55,689 nt of DNA from Candidatus Methanophagaceae archaeon GoMg1 (GCA_013180605.1 QBUL01000187.1:1-55689), one strand, 5' to 3'; shown: positions 41,152 through 50,692, numbered from the stretch's first letter. Notes: generated from the letters alone by a model not told the origin. Program-made: numbers and translations.

Positions 41152-43038
41152 TTAGACCAATCTCAACGTCTCTAAATTCATCGGCGCTACCGTCTCTATA
41201 TTAAACCTCTTGTGTATTCCACTTGCTAATGCCACACATTTGCTGCTCTCGCCGTGCATACACATTATCTTTGACGGTAGTGGCCGTATCCCTCTTACGT
41301 ATTCAATCAATTGATTGCGGTCTGAATGCCCGGAGAACCCATCTATTGTCCTCGTTTCCAGGTTTATTTTTATGTTTTTCATTTTTCCCTCGTTTGGAAG
41401 CTGTATCTCACTCCAGCCTTTCTGTATTCTCCTCCCAAGCGTTCCTTCTCCTTGATAACCAACAAAGATAAGTTTGTTCTTTTCGTCGCCTGCAAGCCCT
41501 TTCAGGTATTCTAACACAGGACCGCCATTTAACATCCCCGCAGTAGCAAGTACGATAAACGGCTCTTTCTCGTCTATTATTCCTCTCCTCTTCTCTGCAT
41601 CGTCCACCGGTACAAAAACGTCTGATAAGAATGGATTTTCACCCTGGAATATCGAATTTTTTAGATTTCGATTGAGGTACTCGGGATATGCCGTATGGAT
41701 TGCAGTCGCCTCCCAGATCATACCATCTAAATACACGGGAACCTCCAAATGCATTCTTTCCAGTGCTATCATTACTTCCTGCGAACGACCAACCGCAAAA
41801 GCGGGTATTATTGTTTTACCTCCCTTCTTTATCGTTTCCTTTATCTCTTCATTTAAATGGTGTTCCGCTTCTTTTCTCGACGGTTGCAGGTCATTCATAC
41901 CGCCGTATGTAGACTCCATGACCATGGCATCAACCCGTGGGAACCCATTAAAAGCAGGGTCAAAGAGAAACGTTCGCTCGTACTTTATGTCTCCCGTGAA
42001 TGCGAAGTTGTAAAGACCATTGCCTATGTTAAAATATGCGCTTGCAGAGCCCAGGATGTGTCCCGCATTGTAAAAAGTTAGCTTCACGTCCGGCGATATG
42101 TCTGTTACGTCCCCGTATTTCAGTGGGATGGTGTGCCTTATCGCATCTCGTATCAAGGATGATTTGTACGGGACTTTCTTCCCCTCTCTTGCCGACACTT
42201 CTATATAGTCAAGCAGAAGAAGAGCCATAAGGGCTCTCGTTGGCTCTGTCATGTATATAGGACCGTCATAACCATATAAGAGCAGAAGAGGCACTAAACC
42301 CGAATGGTCAAGATGCGCATGCGTTATTACTACCGCATCTATATCCTTTATCGGTGATGCTTCAGGAACGTATAAATAAGGCACCCCTTCCGAGCCCACA
42401 CTCACCCCGCAATCTATTAAAACCCGCGTCTCCGGCGTAGAAAGCATAAACGCATTTCTCCCTACCTCCCGACACCCGCCCAACGCGGTTATACGCAGCC
42501 ATTCATCTTCTTTTGTCTTATCTCGGTATATCATCCGCCCTACTTTTTTTACAAAGTTCTTCCTGAATTCGCTCTCCTCTCTTAGGTATCTCCTTATGCT
42601 TTTTATTGTTGTGGATTGTATCGGCGGTGCCCTGATAACATTGGGCCGCCACCCTATCACCCTTGCCACTTCTCGTAGTGTCGCTCCATGCGTGCCTATT
42701 ACCAACCCCGGCTTTTCCGCCTCTATTATCGCCTCCGCCTTGTCCATATCAAAATAAATGTCTTTTATCCCTCCTTCATCAGGTATAATGTCATAAATCA
42801 CCTTGGACGCTTTTTCCGGCTCCATCAGCATGTCACTATTTGGTCTGACGGAAATCCTTTTCTTTAATTCCCTCGCCAGTGTCCTCACTATGGCACCATC
42901 ATCAGCGAATTTCTGTGTGTCTTCCGTATATACTACAAGTTCCGGTCCTTCAAACTCCACACCGCTAATGCTTACCTCAGCCGGTAATAACCCCTTTATT
43001 CGGCGCTTTAATTCTGAAAGCGTTTCTTCTGCTGGCAT
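41152..43038 (-). CDS. fttA: Transcription termination factor FttA (aCPSF1), KH/beta-CASP ribonuclease
   Basis: 628 residues, full length. N-terminal ~150 residues hold two KH domains ([24 protein letters not shown]-type RNA contacts). The metallo-beta-lactamase domain has HAHLDHSG (H240, H242, D244, H245), [10 protein letters not shown] and the beta-CASP insert ending in [11 protein letters not shown]; the C-terminal histidine is in IMCMHGE. Cleaves nascent RNA and terminates transcription in archaea. Convergent or downstream of core genes, no operon partner visible. Confidence 0.95.
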   Translation of the reverse strand: MPAEETLSELKRRIKGLLPAEVSISGVEFEGPELVVYTEDTQKFADDGAIVRTLARELKKRISVRPNSDMLMEPEKASKVIYDIIPDEGGIKDIYFDMDKAEAIIEAEKPGLVIGTHGATLREVARVIGWRPNVIRAPPIQSTTIKSIRRYLREESEFRKNFVKKVGRMIYRDKTKEDEWLRITALGGCREVGRNAFMLSTPETRVLIDCGVSVGSEGVPYLYVPEASPIKDIDAVVITHAHLDHSGLVPLLLLYGYDGPIYMTEPTRALMALLLLDYIEVSAREGKKVPYKSSLIRDAIRHTIPLKYGDVTDISPDVKLTFYNAGHILGSASAYFNIGNGLYNFAFTGDIKYERTFLFDPAFNGFPRVDAMVMESTYGGMNDLQPSRKEAEHHLNEEIKETIKKGGKTIIPAFAVGRSQEVMIALERMHLEVPVYLDGMIWEATAIHTAYPEYLNRNLKNSIFQGENPFLSDVFVPVDDAEKRRGIIDEKEPFIVLATAGMLNGGPVLEYLKGLAGDEKNKLIFVGYQGEGTLGRRIQKGWSEIQLPNEGKMKNIKINLETRTIDGFSGHSDRNQLIEYVRGIRPLPSKIMCMHGESSKCVALASGIHKRFNIETVAPMNLETLRLV

Positions 43039-43268
43039 TGTCTATATCCCTGCCTCTATCCTTATTCTTGCTTCTAATCAATCCTGATCTTAGTCTTAGC
43101 TTTAGCCTTAGCACAATAGCTACTTTATCTTTCGCCCTTATCCTTCCTATTTTTAGTTTTCAATATCAACATTAATGCCTGTGCCTGCACCCCCCAACTA
43201 ATTCCCGTACAGGCACAAAAACAAAATGTGTTTCAAATTTTAAAAGATTGATTCTTTGTTGTTGTTTT

Positions 43269-43883
43269 TTATGCCCCTTCTCCTGTCTCTTTATACATGT
43301 CCTTTGTTATCGTTACTATCTCTATCTCTTCGCCCGAAGCACTATCCCTTTTCATTGCGGAACGTAATGCCTGTGTTGCAAGTGCTACTCCTTCTTCCAG
43401 TGGCATGTCTGCTGAATACTTATCCTCAAGTACGCCGTATGCAATAGGCGAACCCGAGCCGGTGGCTGCAATCTCTCGCTCATCTGTATTGCCGCCAAAA
43501 GGGTCTACTGAATATATATGCGCCCCGTTTCGGTCTATCCCGCCTACCAAAAGTTGCACAAGATACGGAAACATCCGCTGCCCGTTCAGCACGTTGGACA
43601 ACAGCGTTGTCATTGCTTTTACCGTCATTGGCTCTTGTCTCCTCGTTTTATACAGCCTCGCTTCTACGGATATTAGCCGAACCAACGTCTGTGCATCTCC
43701 CACTATTCCCGCTGTGGTCATACCCATTCGGTCATCCACCTGGTATATCTTCCTCGCTGCCTTAGAAGCGATAAAAGAACCCATTGTCGCACGCTTCTCA
43801 CTCGCCAATACTACACTGTCTCCGCATATTAAACCCACGGTTGTCGTTCCCTTCTTTAACTGGTCCATTATCTCTATTTCCAT
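43269..43883 (-). CDS. psmB: Proteasome beta subunit
   Basis: 204 residues. Short propeptide ending at G12, with the catalytic threonine T13 exposed by self-cleavage ([12 protein letters not shown]); K-bearing [14 protein letters not shown] follows. Catalytic core of the 20S proteasome. First downstream partner in a row with NikR, RibL, a JAMM protease and MfnD-like genes; the nearby JAMM protease is a possible functional partner in a SAMP-proteasome route. Confidence 0.94.
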   Translation of the reverse strand: MEIEIMDQLKKGTTTVGLICGDSVVLASEKRATMGSFIASKAARKIYQVDDRMGMTTAGIVGDAQTLVRLISVEARLYKTRRQEPMTVKAMTTLLSNVLNGQRMFPYLVQLLVGGIDRNGAHIYSVDPFGGNTDEREIAATGSGSPIAYGVLEDKYSADMPLEEGVALATQALRSAMKRDSASGEEIEIVTITKDMYKETGEGA

Positions 43884-43886
43884 TTC

Positions 43887-44309
43887 CTATATTCCTCCAT
43901 GTGTCGTTGTCAGTTTCACGTGTTTTACGCCCCTCAAACTCATTATATCTTCCGCTAAATTCTTTATCCCTTTCGCCTCTCCTTTCATCACTACTACCTC
44001 AAAGCAATTCTGTTCATCTAAATGAATATGCGTTGCCGATTTTATCAGATTCATGTAATGGTGCTGCGCCTCAGTTAGCTGGTCACCCAATCCCCGCTGG
44101 CTGTGGTCGTAGAGATACGTTATAGTTCCTATTTCCTCCCCGGTCTCACGCTCCATCCATTCGTATTCCACTATATAGGCGCGGATTGCATCTCTTATTC
44201 CTTCCGACCTCGATGAGTAACCTCTCCCTCGTATTATCCCATCAAACTTGTTCAACAGATTCGAAGGCAATGATACACCTATTCGAGTCAGCCCTATCTC
44301 TTCTTCCAT
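43887..44309 (-). CDS. nikR: Nickel-responsive regulator NikR-like
   Basis: 140 residues. Ribbon-helix-helix N-terminus (TRIGVSLPSNLLNKFDGII, SSRSEGIRDAIR) and an ACT-type metal domain with the square-planar Ni ligands H83, H94, H96 and C102 (THIHLDEQNC). Represses nickel uptake genes when Ni is bound. It ends 3 bases before psmB starts and overlaps ribL by 16 bases, so its position in this run looks structural rather than functional. Confidence 0.9.
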   Translation of the reverse strand: MEEEIGLTRIGVSLPSNLLNKFDGIIRGRGYSSRSEGIRDAIRAYIVEYEWMERETGEEIGTITYLYDHSQRGLGDQLTEAQHHYMNLIKSATHIHLDEQNCFEVVVMKGEAKGIKNLAEDIMSLRGVKHVKLTTTHGGI

Positions 44310-44737
44310 TTTTCTTCACCCCTCAATTCTACTATATGTTTTATTATCTCCTCTGCTTTACAAAAAGCATTTGAATTATATCTTTTTATACGGACGACCT
44401 TCGAGTTGAAGCCCCGCTTCGAGAGTTCCCGCTCCAGCATCACCACATCGAAATCCTGGTCATACCCTATTGCAATTATATCTGGTTTTATACTATATAA
44501 AGGTTCATACATATCCTTTTCGCTACCCAGCATCGCTTTGTCTACCACTTTCAATGCAGAAATCATCTTCAACCTCTGCTCTTCCCGTATAATTGGCGTT
44601 CTTTTCCTCTTCTTCACGTTTATATCTCTCGCAACAATGACAAAAAGCTCATCACCCAGTTTCTTTGCTTCCTCCAAATAAAGCAAATGCCCTGGATGCA
44701 GTATTTCAAATGTTCCCGTCGCTAAAACCCTTACCAT
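44294..44737 (-). CDS. ribL: FAD synthase, archaeal type
   Basis: 147 residues. Nucleotidyltransferase with TGTFEILHPGHLLYLEEAKK (HxGH), then KKRKRTPIIREEQRLKMI and DIIAIGYDQDF. Adenylates FMN to FAD. Cysteine in NAFCKAEEI near the C-terminus, seen also in MJ1179. Overlaps nikR (16 bases) and the JAMM gene (7 bases). Confidence 0.92.
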   Translation of the reverse strand: MVRVLATGTFEILHPGHLLYLEEAKKLGDELFVIVARDINVKKRKRTPIIREEQRLKMISALKVVDKAMLGSEKDMYEPLYSIKPDIIAIGYDQDFDVVMLERELSKRGFNSKVVRIKRYNSNAFCKAEEIIKHIVELRGEEKWKKR

Positions 44738-45159
44738 AAAAGTTCTCCTCCTTCTTTCAACTCCTCTAAATCCTTCTCCACTATTTCCAACTCTATCTCT
44801 TCTCCTTTTGAATTATAACATCTCCAACTCTCCCTTGCATAGGGATAAAACGTGATGATATGACAATTACCCGTTTTAGAAAACATCAATAAATCCTGCT
44901 CTGATGGATGCATAGCGGCGGGATGTGGGTGACTATGAACAGACCCTACATAGTCAAGACCCATTGGCATCATATCTAGGCGTATAATTGCATTTTCATC
45001 TGACGAAACCGTGCCCGGGAGGAAAAAAACATCTGTTATGACATCCGCATCGGAGCACAGCATGCCGATGAATTCCCTCGGATAATTAGATTTGCTCACT
45101 TCGAGGATAAAATCCAACGTATCCTTTGCTATTCCCACGATTTTTCTCCTCTTGTTCAT
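44731..45159 (-). CDS. JAMM/MPN+ metalloprotease
   Basis: 142 residues. Zinc motif HSHPHPAAMHPSEQD (H75, H77, D89) with the catalytic glutamate E29 in YPREFIGML. Archaeal JAMM proteases remove SAMP (ubiquitin-like) modifiers or thiocarboxylate tags; the substrate here is not known. It sits near psmB with RibL and NikR, the only hint of a proteolysis link in the run. Confidence 0.88.
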   Translation of the reverse strand: MNKRRKIVGIAKDTLDFILEVSKSNYPREFIGMLCSDADVITDVFFLPGTVSSDENAIIRLDMMPMGLDYVGSVHSHPHPAAMHPSEQDLLMFSKTGNCHIITFYPYARESWRCYNSKGEEIELEIVEKDLEELKEGGELLW

Positions 45160-45169
45160 CTAAACTATT

Positions 45170-46096
45170 CTAAGAAAGTTTTAAAGTAAAACATCCTTCG
45201 GTTTTTAGTTCCTCTTCCAGCGGCAGAGTTCCAAATTTCGCTCTCAATATCAAATCCGCCACCTCGTAATTTATCACTTTTGCCGTTCCCACGATGGATG
45301 TGGTGGGTCTTGGGTTCACATCCACGACGTATGGCGTGCCATCGTCACCTAATACAAAATCCATCCCCACATATCCTTTGCAGTGAAGCAGGGTTACAAC
45401 TCTCTTACTTAACCGCATTATCGCCTTCTCGGCATCTTGTCCTACAGAATACGGAACCGACCCTCCCTCGTATATCAGCCTTCTTCCTCGCATCACTACA
45501 AATTGCTTGTTTATCGTCAGCGGCAACACGGAAAGACCTCCAACTACCACGCTACTGCTTACGTCCTCCCCTTTTATAAATTCCGTTATGATATATCCCT
45601 GATTATCCACAAAAGAAGCGTCGTTCTGACTTTGTTTTCCCTTCAGTATAAACACGTTTTCCGATGCACATCCATATCGCGGCTTCTTTACATATACCGC
45701 TCCTTGCGCTCTACCGTTCCTCATCTCTTCTTCGGGAACAATCCGCGGTACGGGTATTCCGTTATTATCCAGAATTTTTGTCGTCTGTATCTTGTCGGCG
45801 CACATTTTTACGCATTCCGACGGGCAACCCAGATTAGCGGTATTTGGCTCCAGAATCTTCGTAAGTTCGTATAGCTTCTCATCGGGTGCGATAACGATGC
45901 CCGCATCGCTCTTCTTTGAAAGTTTGTCCACTGCTGATTCAAAATCCGCTTCCGCCATCGGATAAACAACTTCATTACCCAACCGCTCAAAACTATCCCT
46001 TAACGTTGTAAGCATCGCTTTTCCTTCCCGCAGTAAAGATGCGCTCTTCCCCTTGTCCCCTCCTCCTACTGCGTATTCCGCTACCAGCACCCTCAT
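45170..46096 (-). CDS. mfnD: ATP-grasp ligase, probable tyramine-glutamate ligase MfnD
   Basis: 308 residues from ATG at 46096 (MRVLVAEYAVGGG), chosen because it lies after the end of the upstream gene and matches the family start. ATP-grasp features: EGKAMLTTLRDSFERLGNEV, KKPRYGCASENVF, ITEFIKGEDVSSSVVVG, and Mg-binding YVVDVNPRPTTS. In methanogens MfnD joins glutamate to tyramine for methanofuran, the C1 carrier of methanogenesis and reverse methanogenesis. I assign it by resemblance to that subfamily, so moderate confidence. Confidence 0.65.
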   Translation of the reverse strand: MRVLVAEYAVGGGDKGKSASLLREGKAMLTTLRDSFERLGNEVVYPMAEADFESAVDKLSKKSDAGIVIAPDEKLYELTKILEPNTANLGCPSECVKMCADKIQTTKILDNNGIPVPRIVPEEEMRNGRAQGAVYVKKPRYGCASENVFILKGKQSQNDASFVDNQGYIITEFIKGEDVSSSVVVGGLSVLPLTINKQFVVMRGRRLIYEGGSVPYSVGQDAEKAIMRLSKRVVTLLHCKGYVGMDFVLGDDGTPYVVDVNPRPTTSIVGTAKVINYEVADLILRAKFGTLPLEEELKTEGCFTLKLS

Positions 46097-46109
46097 TTTA
46101 GTCCTGTAC

Positions 46110-46760
46110 CTACGCAGGTGCAAGTGTTTTCCCGTGCTCAAGTAGTTTTGCTAACGCAAGGAGGATATTTACGAAATAATCATCCTGCATGGATTTATCC
46201 AGATGTTCCTCCCAGCTCTTCTTAATATCTGCAAATCGTTTCTCTGTCGCTTTTGATATTTTACCAATGCCGGAAGAATAAACAACCTTTTCTATTCCTT
46301 CCTCTATTGCTTTTGCCTTTATCGGTTTTCCCTCTTTTCCCCTTCGCAAATCAGTAATTAGATAGCCCATCGAGTTTAGCGCTCTCGTCACCGTTGATAT
46401 TTTTATTTGCTCTGGCCTTATCTTATTCTCCTCCTCCAGAACGTCTTCTACGGTTATCGTCCCGTTTTCTATCCTGTCGCAGTATTTCTGCAACCAGTCT
46501 GGTCCGATTCTGGCTTTTTTTATCTTTTCACCCTGCTTCTCCTTTTTCACGCCTGCTGCCAAATCTACCGTTTCACCACTCCGTAATTCAGCAACCGAAT
46601 AGCCCATCGAGTTTAGCGCTCTCGTCACTGTTGATAACTTTATGGGCGTTACCCTCACCTTATTCTCCGCTTTCAGTATATCCTCGACCGCTATTGCCCG
46701 TTTATCTATCCTTTCCATGTACTTCTGTATCCAACCTGGTGCTTCATCTATCCGCCCCAT
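46110..46760 (-). CDS. Protein with a duplicated helical domain, unknown
   Basis: 216 residues. Two ~52-residue copies at about 10-62 and 89-142: W(I/L)QKY..RI, then VED(I/L)L....NK, then an almost identical IK(L/I)STVTRALNSMGY. The DNA of the copies shares CATCGAGTTTAGCGCTCTCG exactly. The repeat looks like a helix-turn-helix-like unit with the TVTRALNSMGY recognition-type helix. The C-terminal ~70 residues are helical and lack the motif. Possibly a DNA-binding regulator; no family recognised. First gene of the minus-strand run to psmB. Confidence 0.6.
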   Translation of the reverse strand: MGRIDEAPGWIQKYMERIDKRAIAVEDILKAENKVRVTPIKLSTVTRALNSMGYSVAELRSGETVDLAAGVKKEKQGEKIKKARIGPDWLQKYCDRIENGTITVEDVLEEENKIRPEQIKISTVTRALNSMGYLITDLRRGKEGKPIKAKAIEEGIEKVVYSSGIGKISKATEKRFADIKKSWEEHLDKSMQDDYFVNILLALAKLLEHGKTLAPA

Positions 46761-46879
46761 CTCGTTTTCCTCCCTTGCATTTTTATCTTTCTTTTACCAT
46801 AATAAGGTTATTTATATTTTATGTATCAAAACATCAAAAGAAGATAAGTAGTAAATCAAAACAGCGAGAAATGAAAAAG

Positions 46880-46888
46880 GTGGTGATT
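46880..46888 (+). promoter_or_regulatory. Shine-Dalgarno site for the AUU-start gene
   Basis: GGTGGTGAT lies 4 bases before the ATT start. It is complementary to the anti-SD end of archaeal 16S rRNA (GGTGAT core) and supports translation from ATT rather than from an ATG at 46871. Confidence 0.6.
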
Positions 46889-46891
46889 TAA

Positions 46892-46978
46892 ATTCCCTGT
46901 GGAAAGAAGAGAAAATTGGCAAAGATGCGGAAGCACAAGCTAAAGAAAAGAAGGAAGAAGATGCGGTATAAGAAGTAA
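46892..46978 (+). CDS. 28-residue mS38/AURKAIP1-like basic protein, AUU start
   Basis: From ATT at 46892 the frame encodes (M)PCGKKRKLAKMRKHKLKK then RRKKMRYKK and stops. It matches very small basic ribosome-associated proteins (AURKAIP1/COX24, mS38 C-terminal type, KM..HK..K.RKK.R). There is no ATG, GTG or TTG upstream in frame that fits; a strong SD-like GGTGGTGAT precedes the ATT. Likely a ribosomal or ribosome-assembly protein, placed directly before aIF5A. AUU starts are rare and often autoregulated (as for infC in bacteria), so this is worth testing. Confidence 0.65.
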   Translation: MPCGKKRKLAKMRKHKLKKRRKKMRYKK

Positions 46979-47016
46979 GCTAAGCGTGAGAATAGAAAGA
47001 GGAGGTAAGATAAAAA

Positions 47017-47406
47017 ATGAAGGAGCTGACCGAGGCGAGGACATTAAAAGAGGGGAGGTACGTGCTTATAGACGAGGAACCCTGCACAATAGTTAACATA
47101 ACGACTTCAAAACCGGGAAAGCACGGGGCGGCGAAAGCGAGGATAGAAGGGATTGGTGTATTTGATTCGCAAAAAAGAACGGCGGTTCAGCCAGTTACTG
47201 CGAAGCTATACGTGCCTGTGATAGAGCGAAGGAGTGGTCAAGTGCTTTCAGTTTCCGGGGACATGGCGCAAATTATGGACATGGGCGACTATTCAACGAT
47301 TGAAATAGAAATACCGGGAGAGTTGAAGGGGAAAGGGAAGGTTGAGCCGGGTAAGGAAATGCCCTTCTTACACTATGAAGGGAAATACAAGATAGATATG
47401 AAATAA
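47017..47406 (+). CDS. Translation initiation factor 5A
   Basis: 129 residues. Hypusine loop TSKPGKHGAAK with the modified lysine K35. Relieves ribosome stalls and helps peptide-bond formation. Strong ribosome-binding site GGAGGT 10 bases upstream. Followed on the same strand by an EF-Tu-domain-like protein, a CBS protein and others. Confidence 0.95.
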   Translation: MKELTEARTLKEGRYVLIDEEPCTIVNITTSKPGKHGAAKARIEGIGVFDSQKRTAVQPVTAKLYVPVIERRSGQVLSVSGDMAQIMDMGDYSTIEIEIPGELKGKGKVEPGKEMPFLHYEGKYKIDMK

Positions 47407-47463
47407 GGCGGTATGGATGTAGGTGTGGGTATGGCGGTGTAGAACCAAAAAGGGAGAAATAAA

Positions 47464-47730
47464 ATGGTTGAAAAGAAGTTGGTAGGAAAAATCACGCATT
47501 ATTTCTCGAAGATAGGCATTGCCGTGGTAGAGCTGAGTGGTGATGTAAAGGAAGGGGATAGGATAAAGGTAGAAGGAGCTACGACATCGTTCGAACAGGT
47601 CATAGAATCAATGGAGATAGAAAACGAAAAAGTCGAACTCGCTACGGTAGGGCAGTCAATAGGGCTAAAGATGAAAGATCGAGTAAGGCTGCATGACAAC
47701 GTATACAAAATAATGGAGAACACAAAATAA
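47464..47730 (+). CDS. EF-Tu domain 2-like small protein
   Basis: 88 residues: LVGKITHYFSKIGIAVVELS, GDVKEGDRIKVEGATTSFEQ, SIGLKMKDRVRLHDNVYKI, the beta-barrel (domain II) of translation GTPases without the GTPase. Such proteins are widespread in archaea; role unclear, perhaps translation-related. Lies between aIF5A and the CBS protein with short gaps. Confidence 0.8.
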   Translation: MVEKKLVGKITHYFSKIGIAVVELSGDVKEGDRIKVEGATTSFEQVIESMEIENEKVELATVGQSIGLKMKDRVRLHDNVYKIMENTK

Positions 47731-47752
47731 GGATAGAGCAGAATAATGAGAT

Positions 47753-48619
47753 ATGGCGCAAAATAAGGAGAAACAGAACGAGCAAGCGAGAATAAGGGAC
47801 ATAATGGTGGAGGATGTCGCTTATGTGACCGTGCCAGGGACAAGAGAGGCGATAATGGAGATATGCAGAGAAAGATACATCTCCGGGGTTCCAGTTGTTA
47901 AAAAAGGGAAAGTAGAAGGAGTAGTTACAAGACAGGATTTGCTGAAAAATCCCAATGAGCGGCAAATAGCGCTGCTGATGAGTAGAAATCCCATTACAAT
48001 CAGCCCAGAAGCTACCATTGCAGAGGCTGCGCGGATTATCCTCTCCCATAGCTTTCGCCGTTTGCCCGTGGTGGAGGGCGAGAAGCTTGTTGGGATAATT
48101 ACCGTTGCGGACATCATCAGGGAAATAGCGAAGGGGGGCTATAAGGCGCCCATAGGCGATTACGTGGGGGAGAAGACCATAGCAACGTGGGATAAGATGC
48201 CTTTATCAGTTGCAGGTAGAATAATGGAGCTTGGAAAGGTAAAGGCAGCTCCTGTTCTGAATTTGGAATTCGAACTTGTTGGACTGATAACAGATAGGGA
48301 TTTGATAAACGCTGCGGTGATAGAGGATGAAACAGAACATTCAGACCTCTCTTTAGGCGCTGATGAAGATGCATGGACATGGGAAGGGATGAGAGATACG
48401 ATGAAACTGTACTACGGCGTATCAAAGATGAAATTACCGGATAAGCGTGTGAGCGAAGTGATGGTGAAAGAAGTGGTTACAGCGACTCGTAATTGTGAAG
48501 TGAACGAATGTGCGGGAAAAATGAGCGAAAACCAGTTCGACCAGCTTCCTGTTATCTCTACAAGAGGTAAATTGACCGGCATGCTACTCGATAGGGACCT
48601 TCTTAAGGTTCTGGAATAA
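47753..48619 (+). CDS. CBS-domain protein with four CBS motifs
   Basis: 288 residues with two Bateman pairs: IMVEDVAYVTVPGTREAIM, LMSRNPITISPEATIAEAAR, VAGRIMELGKVKAAPVLNLE and VSEVMVKEVVTATRNCEVNE. Such modules bind adenine nucleotides or S-adenosylmethionine and regulate partners. No enzyme domain attached; partner unknown. Confidence 0.85.
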   Translation: MAQNKEKQNEQARIRDIMVEDVAYVTVPGTREAIMEICRERYISGVPVVKKGKVEGVVTRQDLLKNPNERQIALLMSRNPITISPEATIAEAARIILSHSFRRLPVVEGEKLVGIITVADIIREIAKGGYKAPIGDYVGEKTIATWDKMPLSVAGRIMELGKVKAAPVLNLEFELVGLITDRDLINAAVIEDETEHSDLSLGADEDAWTWEGMRDTMKLYYGVSKMKLPDKRVSEVMVKEVVTATRNCEVNECAGKMSENQFDQLPVISTRGKLTGMLLDRDLLKVLE

Positions 48620-48644
48620 GGGGGGGGATGGAGGGTAGCTACAA

Positions 48645-49094
48645 ATGACTGTTTTAGGTGGACTTTTCAAACAGCAAAGAACGCGGTATAGAATAAACGA
48701 GGATGAGAAATTTTATTTGATGAGTTGTTCCGATTTACTGGGTGGGATAGCTCCTGTTATAGACGGCGTGGTGACCATGCATGACTTCTTCTGGGAGAAA
48801 ATCGCAGAGCCCAAATATGAAGAAGAGATGAAAAAGTGTGGAAGTGCTGCAAAGAGCAGACTTAGTGAGGCAGAGTACATTAAGGCACCGCAGCGGTGTA
48901 AAGAGATGCATGAGCACCTTGTGAATGGGCTCAGATATTTTGTGGATTCTTATAACGAATCGCTGGTTTTTTTAACGGATAAGCAAAGGGAACACATAGC
49001 AAAAGCGATAGAATTAGCGCTGTTAGGGAGCGCGGAACTCAGAGATGGAAATAGGCAGTGGGAAAAGATAAAAGAGGATGTACGGGTTGAGTAG
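48645..49094 (+). CDS. Unrecognised 149-residue protein
   Basis: Sequence starts LGGLFKQQRTRYRINEDEKF and continues helical (LSEAEYIKAPQRCKEMHEHL). No membrane segment or motif recognised. It follows the CBS protein by 25 bases on the same strand, so could be co-transcribed. Function unknown. Confidence 0.55.
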   Translation: MTVLGGLFKQQRTRYRINEDEKFYLMSCSDLLGGIAPVIDGVVTMHDFFWEKIAEPKYEEEMKKCGSAAKSRLSEAEYIKAPQRCKEMHEHLVNGLRYFVDSYNESLVFLTDKQREHIAKAIELALLGSAELRDGNRQWEKIKEDVRVE

Positions 49095-49157
49095 TACACA
49101 CATTGCAAAATGCAAAGTGTAAAATGTAAAATGATAAGTGCAAAGTCAAAGTGAGAA

Positions 49158-50678
49158 ATGGTAAGTGCAGACATTAAAGAGGGGAGAAGGGACGAAGTAG
49201 CAGAGCTTGCACGTAGAAGAGGATTTCTGTGGCTGGCTTTTGAGATATACGGGGGTGCTGCGGGGTTCTACGACTATGCCCCTCTGGGTGCATTACTGAA
49301 ACGGCGGGTGGAAACCGCGTGGCGAGATTTCTATACGAGAGAGGGTTTTTATGAGATAGAGACGACAAGCGTTGCGCCGAGGGATGTATTTGAGGCATCA
49401 GGGCACTTAGAAAGTTTTACGGACAGGACAGTGGTGTGCAAGCACTGCAAGACCTTTTTTCGTGTGGATGAGGGTATAGATATAAATAAGTCCTGCCCTG
49501 AATGTGGTGGAGAACTTGAAGCGGCAGGTGAGTTTAATCTGATGTTCCAGACGAGAATAGGCGTGCCAAAAGGCGAAAGGGGTGGAAAGGTGCTGGACAA
49601 AAGCGAAGGTTATCTGCGACCTGAGACAGCGCAGGGGACTTTTCTCAATTTCCCGCGATTGCTGAGGTTCAATCGCGATAAGCTGCCTTTTGGTGTAATT
49701 CAGATAGGGAAAGCATACAGAAACGAGATTTCACCAAGACAGAGCCTTATTCGACTGCGTGAATTCACAATAGCAGAAGCGGAGGTTTTTGTATATCCCG
49801 AGGAGAAAAACAAACATCCGCGGTTTGAAGAGGTGAAGGAAAGAAAGCTGAGGTTAGTTCCTGGTGAAGGAGCGCAAGCCCAAGAGGAGATGGAAAAGAC
49901 CGTGGAAGAAGCAGTTAGGAGCGGAACAATCGCAAATGAGTATTTAGGGTATCATATAGCGAAGGTAGATGAATTTTTGGAGGGGATAGGAATTCCACGG
50001 GATAAACTGAGGTTCCGACAACATGAGCCGGAAGAGATGGCGCATTATGCACAAGATTGCTGGGATGCGGAATTCTTTAGCGATAGATATAGCTGGATGG
50101 AGATTGTAGGTGTGGCGGATAGGGGGGATTATGACCTTTCGTCACATGCATCATATTCGAATACCGATATGGGTGTGTATCCTCAATTGCAATCTCAAGT
50201 GCAAGCCGAAGGCGAAGCGGAGAAGGCAAAGGCGAAGATTATACCGCACGTGATTGAACCCTCTTATGGAATAGATCGGATAATCTATGCGTTACTGGAA
50301 AGTTCGTTTTACAAGGAGCAAGTGGGGAAAGAGAAAAGAAAAGTGCTGAGGTTTAAGAAGGAAATGGCACCGATAAGAGCGGCGGTGTTCCCATTGCTCA
50401 ATCGGGATGAGTTGAAGCGTAAAGCAAAGGAAGTGTTCCAGGACTTGAGAAATGAGGTGATATCCGTTGAATATGACGATTCGGGCAGTATTGGCAGGCG
50501 GTATCGGCGTCAGGACGAGATAGGCACGCCTTATTGTGTCACCATAGATTACGATACGCTGGAAGACGATACGGTAACAATAAGGGAAAGAGACACGATG
50601 AAACAGATTAGGGTTCCGGTAGCGGAAGTAAAAGAGGTGCTGTTAAAAGGAAGTTACGGAACGGGAAAACAATTATAA
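49158..50678 (+). CDS. glyS: Glycyl-tRNA synthetase
   Basis: 506 residues, class II homodimer type. N-terminal RRGFLWLAFEIYGGAAGFYD, YDYAPLGALLKRR with the motif 1-3 set: RPETAQGTFLNFPRL, IGKAYRNEISPRQSL (motif 2), EPSYGIDRIIYALLE (motif 3), zinc-like CKHCKTFF and CPECGG, then an anticodon-binding domain (FPLLNRDELKRKAKEV). Charges tRNA-Gly. Upstream spacer has weak AAATGCAAAGTG repeats; the start codon is ATG at 49158. Confidence 0.94.
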   Translation: MVSADIKEGRRDEVAELARRRGFLWLAFEIYGGAAGFYDYAPLGALLKRRVETAWRDFYTREGFYEIETTSVAPRDVFEASGHLESFTDRTVVCKHCKTFFRVDEGIDINKSCPECGGELEAAGEFNLMFQTRIGVPKGERGGKVLDKSEGYLRPETAQGTFLNFPRLLRFNRDKLPFGVIQIGKAYRNEISPRQSLIRLREFTIAEAEVFVYPEEKNKHPRFEEVKERKLRLVPGEGAQAQEEMEKTVEEAVRSGTIANEYLGYHIAKVDEFLEGIGIPRDKLRFRQHEPEEMAHYAQDCWDAEFFSDRYSWMEIVGVADRGDYDLSSHASYSNTDMGVYPQLQSQVQAEGEAEKAKAKIIPHVIEPSYGIDRIIYALLESSFYKEQVGKEKRKVLRFKKEMAPIRAAVFPLLNRDELKRKAKEVFQDLRNEVISVEYDDSGSIGRRYRRQDEIGTPYCVTIDYDTLEDDTVTIRERDTMKQIRVPVAEVKEVLLKGSYGTGKQL

Positions 50679-50692
50679 GTATAGCCATTCCA

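Noticed and set aside
43039-43268. Regulatory RNA in the C/T-rich spacer between fttA and psmB
   Set aside because: Only simple-sequence CTTAGC-like runs are seen; nothing supports a defined element.
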